Shown here piece after piece: positions 34,011 through 46,147 of a stretch of DNA of 64,000 nt. Location: contig NC_088910.1 of assembly GCF_963576675.1 (NCBI RefSeq), forward strand, positions 27,778,531 to 27,842,530. The letters run 5' to 3'. Both the position numbers and the translations under genes were made by a program. Positions within the stretch are counted from its first letter, which is position 1. Each line of letters opens with the position of its first letter. The DNA comes from Euphorbia lathyris. Its lineage: Eukaryota; Streptophyta; Magnoliopsida; Malpighiales; Euphorbiaceae. Below the pieces are notes generated by a model. It was given only the letters and a program-made list of their open reading frames with translations, was not told the origin of the DNA and made no database searches.

Positions 34011-35406
34011 TGTTGGTCCCATGTAACGTGATAGTATTAGTTCCAAGGGGGGGTTAGGAACTAATTAAACTTTTTTATTTTAAAGGCTGACTTATTTTAA
34101 TTTTAATAATGTTACTCAATTTCTAGGTCAGCGCCGCTGAGTGTGTTTTGAGACAGCTTTAGTCAAATTACTAACTAGAGCTGTTTCAGTTGTGAGTTGG
34201 GAAGCAACACTTAAGTCAGTTTCCAACTCAGCACTCGGATTACTCAGCTTCAGCGTGTACAGGTTATTTTACTGAGCAATGTTAAGCAAGCGATACATAC
34301 ATAAATATATCAAGAGAAAGGGTTAGAAGTTACTCAGCAGACTTATCTTGGTTCGGCCTCACCGCCTACGTCCAGTCCCCGGAATCCTTCCGAGCTTTTT
34401 CAATCCTCTACTGAGCTCTTTAAAGGTAGAGCACAAACTTTTACAATAGCAACTGAGTATGCAAGAGTACCGTCCTCTATTCGTCTACTCAATCCTATCT
34501 ACCACTGAATACTATAACCGAGTACTCAGCTTCTCTCTACCACTGAGTACTATAACCGAGTACTCAGCTTCTCTAACCTTTTACAAATGATACAAGAATT
34601 GTTCTCACTTAATAAAGAACACTTTAGATGAATAAAATCACTCTAGACTATTACACAATGATTGGAGTTTGGTGTAAGAGCTTGCTTTTTCTTTTCAGAC
34701 ATCTTTTATTTTGGATTTTGCAAATGAATTGACTTAGTGAAGATTTGCTTGTTTGTCTGTTTCTTTTTTTATATGTGCAATCCAAGTGATGAATTGGCCT
34801 TTTTATCGTGATCTTTGGGGCGCCAATGATTTGAATTCCGACATAGTCGTTGTGGGGGAACGGTCTCCTTTCGTCATCACTTGGTCAGCTTTCAGAGCTG
34901 CAGGCCAATCCTGTATTCTGTTTTAGACAGGAGCCAGGTTTGTCTTCTTATGCCAGATTTGTCTTCTTACGCCAGGTTTGTCTTCTAGCAAAAATCAGAT
35001 GGTCCATGCTCTTTCTCGAAAAGGTCTTCAAGACAGATTTCCGAGGCTTTTGATTTATTTCAGAAATTTGTCAGACCTTGTCTTCCAAGTTGAAGGATCA
35101 TTGATGCTGACCTGACGACCATTCAGCTTGACGTAGCGGTTTCTCCTTCAAGCTTTTCTAATGAAGACATTTCTTTTCTTGTAGCTGAGTTTCATTCTTA
35201 CTCAGCTTCTGTTGTGTGACTTGCGTCTGCTGACTTTTGGCTTTCTTTTATAGATGTTCAATTCCTGTTCTTATTACTTAACTTACTCAACATTGAATAA
35301 ACACATTAGTACAATTAAATCAAAGAACTTAAATTTAATTGTTTAATCATGGGATTATCTTAAATAATTTTGTCAAATCAAAATCATGTGGAAAGGTGTT
35401 TCAACA
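34011..35406 (-). repeat. 3' LTR of element F (1396 bp)
   Basis: From TGTTGGTCCC to TTTCAACA. It is longer than its relatives partly because a 38 bp unit holding the GAGTACTATAACCGAGTACTC hairpin is tandemly duplicated (about 34500-34575). The G run near the end has 7 G. Confidence 0.93.
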
Positions 35407-35511
35407 AACTCCCCCATTTTGATGTTGGCAAAATTGTTTAGTAAGGAACTCAGTGTTGAGCTCCCCCATGATAACTGACCTTTTCTATTCTTCTGAAAAT
35501 ACTCCCCCGTA
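35407..35511 (-). other. Triple polypurine-tract region of F
   Basis: Three CTCCCCC blocks (35409-35415, 35461-35467, 35502-35508) read GGGGGAG on the element strand. The first, adjoining the LTR as AAAATGGGGGAGTT, is the true PPT. Repeated PPT-like blocks before the 3' LTR are a reported trait of Sireviruses. Confidence 0.8.
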
Positions 35512-35516
35512 AGGGT
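35512..35516. other. Target-site duplicate of element G, left
   Basis: AGGGT, identical to 45686-45690 on the other side of G. The uninterrupted target in F read CCGTAAGGGTTGGATC. Confidence 0.95.
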
Positions 35517-37325
35517 TGTAGGAAAATAGACAAGCCTAGGCATAGCGGAATAATAAAATTTTATCTATTTTATCTATTTCCCTTTTCCAAGATCTGTTAA
35601 TTGTTATTTCATATAAAGAGGGATAGAAAGTAATACCTTTATCGAAGAACTATCTACCGTTGCAAACGAAGTGCCCACAACTTGTTATTATCAACTCGTG
35701 AACCACGAACGTTTGATTCAACACAAAACAAAACTAATCAGTAATCAACCTTTAATAAATAGCAATCGCAATGATTGCCTCTAACAGAAATCGATACGAG
35801 ATCAAAGAGGGAGTAAGAAATAAAGTAAATTAGCCGAGACGACGACGGAACAATTCCTTCTCCTCTTGTTTCTTGTGTTGGCCGAAATACTGAGGTTAGG
35901 GGGTCTATTTATAGACTTCCAAAACCCTAATCCCAGTTGTGTTAGGAATTTAATTAATTGGAATCTTATTCTGAATAGGATTCCTAATTAGATAATTAAA
36001 TAAACACTTTAATATTATCTAAACAATAACTAATTATATTTAGATAATTATTATTAATCAAATTAATAATTAATTAATGTTAGGGATAATTAATTAGAGT
36101 TTTAATTGCATAAAACATCCAATTAATATTATCAGATAATTCTTTAGTTTAATTCATAATCATAATCTAATTATAATTATTAAACTAAATTAATATCCCT
36201 AACTAATATGTAAATTTCGGGCCATGTGTCTGTGTCCCGCTAATTACGTTTTTGTCCTCCGATTCCAAGTCCCATATGCGACCCATTAGGTTCTTTATTT
36301 CCACTAGCCGTATATATCCTTTGAAATTATTCATCACGATTAATTCCAACATAAATATAACGGAATACCGTCGCGAGCTGTTACTAGCAGAACCTATGAT
36401 ATTCCCCCCAGAGCAATTAAGAAGTCAGGTTGATAACTGACGTTATTAGGTACAATAATATGATCCTTCATCAACTATATCCTGTCGGTCAATTCCTTAT
36501 AACCATGGAATGTGTCAAGGTTACATATAACGAAGAGTCTGGTTTTACTTGTACAGGTTGAATTCACTCTGAAAAGATAAGTTAAGTGAAATGTTCATTT
36601 CTACTCTTAACTGTATCACCTTGCAAGGATTTCAGTCAATTCACCACAAGCAGCCATTTGGATATATCTCCCACTTATCGGGAGTGACGAATGCTCAATC
36701 TGACATTAACTATTCTGTAATTACTTTGTGTGATACCCAACCCTGCTCTCACACACCCTAGGCTCTCACCTATTGGATCGTGCTCGCACAGAATCAAAGT
36801 ATCAGACTCCATAATCCAGAATTACTAATTAACGAATGTTTGAGTCTGAGGATTAGTTATACCTACTAATACCAATGAGATGAACAGTTGACACATTAGA
36901 TAAATCAATACATTCTGTTATCTCAAGTCGGGTCCCAATCCTAATGAACTCCTTCACCGGATCCATGTAACTGTCTAGATATCCGAATATCTAAAGCTTG
37001 TGAGATCAGCTTTCTGTCTCGACAGAAAACACTGTTACATGCAAGTCTCAACAGTAATATGCCAACCCCTATAACATATTACTTGACTTGGGTTTACTTT
37101 AAGTTTATTGGTCTATTATAAAGTACAGTCTCACTTCATGCTTGTATGAACACTTTATAACTACTTAAATAAACTTAGGGTTACTTTCTTTATGAAAGAT
37201 TCTTGCCTTTATATATAGTTTCATTTTAATGCTATATATCTGATTAATCAAATGATCAAATAAACAATTTATTCATTAATATTAATATCCTAAAACAATT
37301 GTCTTTAGGACACTAAACTCCAACA
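35517..37325 (-). repeat. 3' LTR of element G (1809 bp)
   Basis: On the plus strand it runs TGTAGGAAAATAGAC to CACTAAACTCCAACA. It is the uninterrupted reference copy for the 5' LTR. Confidence 0.95.
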
Positions 37326-37338
37326 TTCTCCCACTTGG
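37326..37338 (-). other. Polypurine tract of element G
   Basis: Reverse complement CCAAGTGGGAGAA, directly before the 3' LTR and one base after the pol stop. Confidence 0.88.
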
Positions 37339-37339
37339 A

Positions 37340-40300
37340 CTAAAGCCAATTGTTCCTGAAACTAATACCAGAAGAACTAAGATGTCTATCGTGAGCTCTT
37401 TGTGGTAATGGCTTGGTCAACGGATCTGCAACGTTGTCCTCAGTGGGCACCTTTTCTATTCTCACATCTCCCCTGGTTATGATCTCTCTAATGAGATGAT
37501 ATCGCTTGAGATAATGTTTGGATGCATTATGAGACCGTGGTTCCTTTGCTTGTGTAATGGCTCTATTGTTATTACAGTACAGAGTAATGAGATTCACAAT
37601 GTCAGGTACCACTCCTAGTTCTGTTATGAACTTCCTAATCCAAACAGCCTCCTTTGCCGCTTTTGCAGCTGCGATGTACTCTGATTCAGTTGACGAGAAA
37701 GCAACACTTCCTTGCTTGGAACTCTTCCAACTAACTGAACCTCCATTCAGGATAAACTGGTATCCTGATTGGGATCTATAATCATTTTCATCAGTCAGAT
37801 GACTAGCATCTGAATATCCTTCAATTTTCATTTCTCCTTGTCTATATACGGGGAACATGTCTTTAGTTCTTCTAAGATACTTAAGAATGTAATTGACAGC
37901 AATCCAGTGATCAAATCCCGGATTCCCTTAATATCGGCTCGTCATACTCAATGCGAACGCCACATCAGGTCTAGTGCAAAGCATAGCATACATGATCGAA
38001 CCAACCGCGCTGGAGTAAGGAATTACAGCCATGCGATTCTTGTCATTGTCTGTTTTAGGACATTGACCATTTGATAACTTGACACCATGGACCATTGGTA
38101 AGTTACCTCTTTTCGATTCATGCATGTCAAAACGCTTTAGGACTTTGTCAATATATGTAGACTGGGATAGTCCGAGCAGTCTCTTTGATCTATCCCGGTA
38201 GATCTTAATCCCTAAGATGTAGGCTGCTTCTCCCAAGTCTTTCATGGAGAAATTACTCGATAAGCAAACTTTTACTTTTTGCAACATTGCAACATCGTTT
38301 CCCATAAGTAGTATATCATCAACATATAGTACTAAGAAAACGACTGAGCTCTCACTTGTCTTCTTGTAAACACAAGCCTCTTCTGAGTTTTGTTCGAAGC
38401 CAAATTGTTTTATGGTTTCATCAAAACGTTTGTTCCAGGTTCTAGATGCTTGCTTGAGTCCATAAATGGACCTTTGAAGTTTGCAAACCTTGGTTGCATT
38501 CTTCGACGTGAAACCTTCAGGTTGCATCATGTATACATCCTCAAGTACGTTTCCATTTAGGAAAGCTGTTTTCACATCCATTTGCCAAATCTTATAATCA
38601 AAATGAGCGGCAATTGCAAGCAATATTCTGATGGATTTGAACATGGCTACTGGAGAGAAAGTCTCGTCATAGTCAACACCTTGCCTTTGACGATATCCTT
38701 TCGCTACTAACCTAGCTTTGTAGGTACTAACCTTTCCATCCATGTCTGTCTTCTTCTTGAAGATCCACCTGCACCCAATGGGTTTTATCCCTTCGGGTGG
38801 ATCAACCAAAGTCCACACTTGGTTAGTATACATGGAATCCATTTCAGAATTCATGGCTTCAAGCCATGCTTTAGATTCTGGACTAGTAAGAGCTTCTTCG
38901 TAGGTTTCGGGTTCATCGTCTAATACGGGAACCAGTTCGTCATCTCCCACTAGAAAACCATATGTAACTGGGAGTTCACGAATTCTTTGAGACCTACGAG
39001 TGGGATATGACACTTGTGTTTCATCTAGTGAAACGGGTTCGGGTTCAACTTCTTCCGCGTTTTCAACATGTGATTCCTCTTGAACTTCCTTAAGTTCAAT
39101 CACGCTTCCATTCTGTGTTTCTTCCAGAAACCCTTTCTCTAGAAAAACCATGTGTTTGGATACTATTACCTTTTGGTCATCTGGATGATAAAAGTAATAT
39201 CCCATAGTTTCCTTTTGGTATCCAATGAAGAAACACTTGTCAGATTTGGGATCTAATTTATCTGACACAATACGTTTGACGTATGCTGAACATCCCCATA
39301 TTCTCATGAAAGAGAAGATAGGTTTTCTATCAACGAACAGTTTGAATGGTGTGGAACTGGCGGATTTGGTTGGAACTCGATTTAAGGTAAATAGGGCAGT
39401 TTCTAAGGCATAGCCCCAGAATGATTTTGGAAGAGAAGTGGTGCTCATCATGGATCGTACCATATCTAGTAAGGTGCGATTTCTTCTTTCTGATACACCA
39501 TTGTGTTGTGGTGTATAAGGAGGTGTCCATTATGAGCATATTCCACATTCATTTAGATAACTCATAAATTCTTCAGAAAGATATTCTCCACCTCGATCAG
39601 ATCGAAGTATCTTGATAGTCTTTCTTGTTTGATTCTCAACTTCATTCTTAAAGCATTTGAATTTCTCAAAAGCTTCTGACTTGTGCTTCATCAAATAGAT
39701 ATAACCATATCTGGTATATGATCATCTATGAAGCTAATGAAGTATCTGAATCCTCCTCTTGCTTGGACTGACATAGGACCACATACATCTGAATGTATTA
39801 ATCCTAGAGTGTCTGATACACGCTGACCTTTATTGCTAAAGGGTGTCTTTGTCATTTTTCCTTTTAAACATGACTCACATGTTCCCATTGATTCACAATC
39901 AATTGAGTCTATAAGCCCATCTTGATGTAGCTTAAGCATGCGTCTCTGGTTTATATGGCCTAAACGACAATGCCACAAGTAAGTTGAATTATCTAATCTA
40001 AGTCTTTTGGTATCAATTGTGAAAGCAGAAACTTTATCATTCAAAATATAAATCCCATTTAATGATATTCCTGAAAAATAGAAAATATTATTTCTATAAA
40101 ATTCACAACCATTGTTCTCAATTGAAACATGAAAGCCATCATCAACTAGACAGCTAATAGAAATAATGTTACGAGACATCTCTAGACCATACAAACAGTT
40201 CCTTAATTCTATTACAAGCCCAGAGGGCAAACTCAAAACATAATCTCCAATTGCGAGGGCGGCAACTCTTGCTCCATTTCCTACTCGCAAGTTTATGTCT

Positions 40301-41253
40301 CCTTTCTTTAATTCCCTAGTCTGCTTTAGTTCCTGCATATTCATACAAATATGAGATCCACATCCGGTATCTAATACCCAAGATTTAGACTGCGAAATTG
40401 AGTTAATTTCAATATAGAACATACCAAAAGTTGAAGCACCGTCCTTTCCCTTCTTGAGAGAAGCTAGGTACTCCTTGCAATTTCTCCTCCAATGCCCATC
40501 TTTACCACAGAAGTGGCATTCCCCTTTGGGCTTCTTGACTTGCTTTCCTTTGGCCTGGGCTGACTTGCCTCCCTTGTTCTTCTTGGGATATTTAGGACTG
40601 GGAAAATTCCCTTTCCTCTTCTTTGATCCCCCAATCACAAGAGCGGGTACCACCTTATCTTTCTTCAGGTTGGGCTCAAGAGTCTTGAGCATATTGGCAA
40701 GCTATTCAAGAGAGGTGTGTAAGTCATTCATTTGGTAGTTCATGGTGAATTGTGAATAACTATCCGGGAGGGATTGAAGAAGCAAGTCTACACTTAGTTC
40801 ATGATCCATCGCAAAGCCAATACTTGAAAGTTTGGTGATATAGCAAATCATCTTGACACAATGTGTCATAACAGATGTGCCCTCTTGCATCCTGCAGCGA
40901 AACAACAGTTTTGATATCTCAAAATGTTCGCACCGAGTCTGTTTTCCAAACAACTCCTTTAAGTGCATGACAATAGAATAGGCATCCATCTCCTCATGTT
41001 GCCTTTGCAGATCTGGTGTCATCGATGCAAGTATGATGCACCCGGCGTGTTCATCATCGGATTTATGCTTTTGATAGGCATCAATCTCTTCAATGGCTGC
41101 ATCATCGGCCGGAAGAACGGGTATCGATGTATCCAGTACATACCCTATCTTTTCGAACTTCAAAACAATTTTGAGGTTACGAAACCAGTCGGCGAAGTTT
41201 GAACCATTCAACTTGTTATCAGTAAGGATATTTCTTAGATCGGTTTTCGACAT
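37340..41253 (-). pseudogene. Element G gag-pol polyprotein, nearly complete, with three stops and one frameshift
   Basis: From ATG 41253 the reading gives gag (MSKTDLRNIL...), a CCHC zinc knuckle CHFCGKDGHWRRNC, protease LDTGCGSHIC (Asp-Thr-Gly), the integrase zinc part (CRLGH...CESC) and core (HSDVCGP, RSDRGGEY, NGVSERRNRT), RT with YVDDILLMG, and RNase H ending FRNNWL. One polyprotein of about 1300 residues would be expected, all domains in copia order (integrase before RT). Breaks: TAG at 40702-40704, a 2 bp gain near 39712, TAA at 39530-39532 and TAA at 37928-37930. By comparison with Z and A the last two were CAA codons. All catalytic residues looked for are present, so loss of function is recent. 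Confidence 0.94.
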
Positions 41254-42280
41254 GATTGTTTTTAGAGTACGATTTGATAAAATTAACCTGAGAGTGAGAA
41301 AAGTGACGGATGTTATTCATTTGTTTAATTTACGTAAAATTTAAATACGTTGGACTTTTATGTTTTTAAATTGCTCCCACTATTTTACCAAATTAATAAC
41401 CCTCTATATTAATTCGAAGGATATTCACAATTCCTTTAGTGAGCTAGAATCCTAACTCCTGAAATTTCACCTTGAGTTTACTCAACAAGCTAGTTTCATT
41501 CATTAGGTAGATTCATGTAATCAATCACATCAAAACATGTGATTTCTAGGTTGTTGGGTTACTAACCACATTAGTAACTGATATGTGTCGTCTATCAATC
41601 CCAACCATATTGCCCATTAGGTTAGAACAACATGATTTTGATAATCAAAACAAATTATTATATTCTGAAACATATGTATATATATATATATATTTAAAAC
41701 CGGTCTTTTAAAACACCTTTTAAAATGGTACCATCGATTGGGCCGGGCCGATTTAATCGGCCCGCCCCTATGGTATAGTTGCTGCCGAAGGGCAACAGCT
41801 AGCGGCCAGGCGCTGCTGCCTCAGCGGCAGCAGCGTCCGCTGCTACTGGTTGCTGCCGCAAGGCAACAACCAGTCGCAATAGCGGTCGGGGTTGCCGCCT
41901 CGCGGCAGCGACCCTTAACAACTATTGATATTTATTATTTTTTATTATTATTAAATATATATATATATATATATATATATAATTGTTCTAAAACAGTTTC
42001 AAAACAATTTTCAAAATATTAAAACAGTTTTATCTTTCAGATTTAATAAAACAAAACGTTTTAATTATCTAACTATAAAACCTTTAGGTTTTGTTTAAAC
42101 GATTATCAACCGAAATAATCAGGAACTATGCATAATCAGTTTTAATTAACAAGTAATCAAAACTTATTTATCGTTAGATTAATTGAACTAACCGATTAAT
42201 TAATTTGTCCTAACAATAAATCTATTCAATCTGATTGAATAACCCTTTTATTTACATATATGAAATAACAGATTAACATA
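41254..42280 (-). other. Untranslated leader of element G
   Basis: About 1 kb between PBS and gag, AT-rich with two TA microsatellites (41676-41692 and 41956-41981) and a sharply GC-rich patch between them. No ORF of the element's own strand spans it; plus-strand ORF 41738-42022 is incidental. Confidence 0.7.
41778..41914. other. Four consecutive GC-rich hairpins in the G leader
   Basis: Inverted repeats at 41778-41796 (GTTGCTGCC/GGGCAAC), 41811-41835 (a perfect 10 bp stem CGCTGCTGCC around a 5-base loop), 41845-41874 (ACTGGTTG and TGCC against GGCA and CAACCAGT, one mismatch) and 41888-41914 (GGGTTGCCGC against GCGGCAGCGACCC). Their place between PBS and gag fits an RNA packaging or dimer signal; this is inference. 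Confidence 0.7.
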
Positions 42281-42293
42281 GGCTCTGATACCA
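42281..42293 (-). other. Primer binding site of element G
   Basis: Reverse complement TGGTATCAGAGCC, initiator-Met tRNA type, one base from the LTR. Confidence 0.93.
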
Positions 42294-42294
42294 A

Positions 42295-45200
42295 TGTAGG
42301 AAAATAGACAAGCCTAGGCATAGCGGAATAATAAAATTTTATCTATTTTATCTATTTCCCTTTTCCAAGATCTGCTGCAGGGTCAGGGATTTTTTATATC
42401 TCTGTTAAGATCTCGGTTTTTGGACATTTTTGGGCTTGAAAAACGGACCATCTCCAACTCCTCCATCTGGAGTTCCTTAAGATTTATGTTTGGCATAATC
42501 AGAAATGACGCCATCTGGTGGTTTGGCGAGGGCTCCAGGCTCAATTTTTGGACGACTAGATGGATATCTCCCACTATTGCGGAGCAATTGGACATCCCCA
42601 GGAAATCTCAAGCTAAGCTCTACAGGCCCTTACATGAGTTCAGGAATCAGGGCGATTGGGTTAATTTGCATCTTCTACCGACTCTGGTTCAGAATAATAT
42701 TAGGCATATTGATAGTTTTGTTGATGAGGACTGTTGTATTTGGCTTCCTGCAGAATCAGGAACTTTGTCGGTAAAAGAGGTTTATGCTAATCTGAAGCAA
42801 GGCGAACCTGTTAGCTGGAGCAAACTCTTATGGAACTCTTTTATTCCTCCCAGGCGTGCTCTTACCTCTTGGATGATCATTCACGGTAAGCTTGCGGTTC
42901 AGGAACTCATGCAACGTCGTGGCTTCGCCCTAGCTCAGAGGTGCGAACTATGCAAGGAAGATGGCGAAAATTTAGAACATCTGTTCTTTCAATGTCGCAC
43001 GGCGGAGAGGCTTTGGAGGATGGTCTGCAGTGAGCACCTTGTAAGGTTCCAGGGATTTTCTATCAATAACTTCTACAATCAGTTCAGAGAGGTTCAGCTC
43101 AGTCCAACAAGGAAAAAACGTTGGATTTTCTCGGCTTTAACTTGTATATGGTACATCTGGTATATACGCAACCGAGCCATTTTTGATCAAGATCTCCCTT
43201 CAATCCAAAGTTTATGCTACCGTCTTCTGCTCCTAATCAGAGAAGGGGCGTTGAATGTGGCTGCTCGCCTGCGCCCACCGCCTGAGCCGAACTACATTAT
43301 CGTAAGATGGATACCCCCGCCTCCTAATTGGTGGAAAGTCAATATAGACGGAGCCTATAGCTCAGACGGAAGTGCTGGGGCTGGAGGATTATTTCGGAAT
43401 TACCGGGGTTTTGTGACTGGATGTTTTGCGTCCCCGCTGTCGAATTCTAATGCACAGTTAGCTGAACTGCATGCAATCATTTTAGCGGTTAATGCTGCCT
43501 GGGAGAGGAACTGGAACAACCTTTGGATTGAATCTGACTCCTCCTATGCTATCAAGCTCCTTAGCACCTCCTCAAAGGAGGTTCCATGGAGAATCAGGAG
43601 GGACTGGTGCAAATGTCTTCTCAGGCTCTCTGAAATGAATTGGAAGGTAACGCACATCTACAGGGAAGGCAACCAAGCGGCTGACCGCCTCGCTGAGCTT
43701 GGGCAATCTGCTCAATCTCTGCTCTGGTGGCCGATGGTTCCGGACTCTTGTCAGAAGTTTGTGTCTGACGATGTGAACAATGTGGCTCACGTTCGATTTC
43801 TGTAATTTGGTTTGTTTTACTCTTTTCTGTTTTTTCTTTTTTGACTCTCCCTCTGTATTCTTTTTTCCTTTTTTAATAAGATTCGGGTTGTTGGCTGTGC
43901 CGGGGGTGCCAACCTAGTTGGGATGTCCGGTCTGCCTTCGCGTCCCAACCTTTATTCAAAAAAAAAGAGGGATAGAAAGTAATACCTTTATCGAAGAACT
44001 ATCTACCGTTGCAAACGAAGTGCCCACAACTTGTTATTATCAACTCGTGAACCACGAACGTTTGATTCAACACAAAACAAAACTAATCAGTAATCAACCT
44101 TTAATAAATAGCAATCGCAATGATTGCCTCTAACAGAAATCGATACGAGATCAAAGAGGGAGTAAGAAATAAAGTAAATTAGCTGAGACGACGATGGAAC
44201 AATTCCTTCTCCTCTTGTTTCTTGTGTTGGCCGAAATACTGAGGTTAGGGGGGTCTATTTATAGACTTCCGAAACCCTAATCCCAGTTGTGTTAGGAATT
44301 TAATTAATTGGAATCTTATTCTGAATAGAATTCCTAATTAGATAATTAAATAAACACTTTAATATTATCTAAACAATAACTAATTATATTTAGATAATTA
44401 TTATTAATCAAATTAGTAATTAATTAATGTTAGGGATAATTAATTAGAGTTTTAATTGCATAAAACATCCAATTAATATTATCAGATAATTCTTTAGTTT
44501 AATTCATAATCATAATCTAATTATAATTATTAAACTAAATTAATATCCCTAACTAATATGTAAATTTCGGGCCATGTGTCTGTGTCCCGCTAATTACGTT
44601 TTCGTCCTCCGATTCCAAGTCCCATATGCGACCCATTAGGTTCTTTATTGCCAATAGCCGTATATATCCTTTGAAATTATTCATCATGATTAATTCCAAC
44701 ATATATATAACGGAATACCGTCGCGAGCTGTTACTAGCAGAACCTATGATATTCCCCAGAGCAATTAAGAGTCAGGTTGATAACTGACGTTAACCTTTCT
44801 GTATTAGGTACAGTATAATACGATCCGTCATCAACTATATCATGTCGGTCAATTCCTTATAACCATGGAATGTGTCAAGGTTACATCTAACGAAGAGTCC
44901 AGTTTTACTTGTACAGGTTGAATTCACTCTGAAAAGATAAGTTAAGTGAAATGTTCATTTCTACTCTTAACTGTATCACCTTGCAAGGATTTCAGTCAAT
45001 TCACCACAAGCGGCCATTTGGATATATCTCCCACTTATCGGGAGTGACGAATGCTCAATCTGACATTAACTATTCTGCAATTACTTTGTGTGATACCCAA
45101 CCCTGCTCTCACACACCCTAGGCTCTCACCTATTGGATCGTGCTCGCACAGAATCAAAGTATCAGACTCCATAATCCAGAATCACTAATTAACGAATGTT

Positions 45201-45685
45201 TGAGTCTGAGGATTAGTTATACCTACTAATACCAATGAGATGAATAGTTGACACATTAGATAAATCAATCCATTCTGTTATCTCAAGTCGGGTCCCAATC
45301 CTAATGAACTCCTTCACCGGATCCATGTAACTGTCTAGATATCTGAATATCTAAAGCTTGTGAGATCAGCTTTCTGTCTCGACAGAAAATACTGTTACAT
45401 GCAAGTCTCAACAGTAATATGCCAACCCATATAACATATTACTTAACTTGGGTTTACTTTAAGTTTATTGGTCTATTATAAAGTACAGTCTCACTTCATG
45501 CTTGTATGAACACTTTATAACTACTTAAATAAACTTAGGGTTACTTTCTTTATGAAAGATTCTTGCCTTTATATATAGTTTCATTTTAATGCTATATATC
45601 TGATTAATCAAATGATCAAATAAACAATTTATTCATTAATATTAATATCCTAAAACAATTGTCTTTAGGACACTAAACTTCAACA
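42295..45685 (-). repeat. 5' LTR of element G, split by LINE 2
   Basis: The LTR portions are 42295-42370 and 43967-45685 and match 35517-37325 closely. They are interrupted by LINE 2, and about 20 bp of LTR (counterpart 35597-35617) is missing at the junction. Confidence 0.93.
42371..43966 (+). mobile_element. LINE 2, 5'-truncated, frame open to its end
   Basis: An uninterrupted plus-strand frame runs from the junction to the stop at 43803-43805: end of RT (LLQGQGFFISLLRSRF), a zf-RVT region (WMIIHGKLAVQELMQRRGF, CELCKEDGENLEHLFFQC), and a complete RNase H domain (NWWKVNIDGAYSSDG, AELHAIILAV, WIESDSSYAIKLL, HIYREGNQAADRLAELG). A non-coding tail has GGGGGTGCCAACCTAGTTGG and ends in nine A (43958-43966). 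It lacks endonuclease and most of RT, so it is not autonomous, but its lack of stops shows recent arrival. The left junction shares GATCTG with the target. Confidence 0.95.
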
Positions 45686-45690
45686 AGGGT
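45686..45690. other. Target-site duplicate of element G, right
   Basis: AGGGT, partner of 35512-35516. Confidence 0.95.
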
Positions 45691-46147
45691 TGGATCTACT
45701 GACTTAGTTCAACTCTAAACCTTCTAAGATCTAATCGAGTGATACTAAGGCTTGAATCAACTGACTTAGTTCAATTATAAACCTTCTAAGATTTAATCGA
45801 AATGAGTCTAAGGTCAGCTTCAGAAGAGGGTCAATACTTGGAACATTTTTCCTTTACTCAGTTTTAATACTTGGTCAAGTTCAGGTATCAAAGTAAAGGT
45901 GAGTTGAGTATATTAATTGAGACTGAGTAGTTTTACTCAGTAACCAAGTACTTGTTTAATTTTTATATTCGCAAGTTCTTTTTGTTCACTGAGTAGTTGT
46001 GTCATCATATAGATAAGCACAGCATATAAAGCATCACATATATAAAAGATAGTATGAATAAGGATGCTTTCATATATATATACTCAGTCCAACAAAAAAC
46101 ATGCCATGTATAGAAACACAAGTTACAAGCTAAGACTATTGCTAGTT
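45691..46147 (-). other. Element F spacer between extra ORF and PPT
   Basis: Non-coding, with repeated ACTGAGTA/TACTCAGT words typical of this element family and a twice-repeated segment around CTGACTTAGTTCAA (about 45700 and 45760). Confidence 0.7.

Larger units (their letters stand above)
35517..45685 (-). mobile_element. Copia element G, full length, nested in F
   Basis: A full-length copia element between perfect AGGGT duplicates, with 3' LTR (35517-37325), PPT, pol and gag, a leader of about 1 kb, PBS and 5' LTR (42295-45685, itself split by a LINE). The two LTRs are nearly identical outside the LINE, so the insertion is young. It belongs to the same broad family as A and Z (similar pol and LTR ends), though its LTR is clearly a different subfamily. 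Confidence 0.95.

Noticed and set aside
41738..42022. 94-residue plus-strand ORF
   Set aside because: Antisense to the G leader, and created by the hairpin array and TA repeat.
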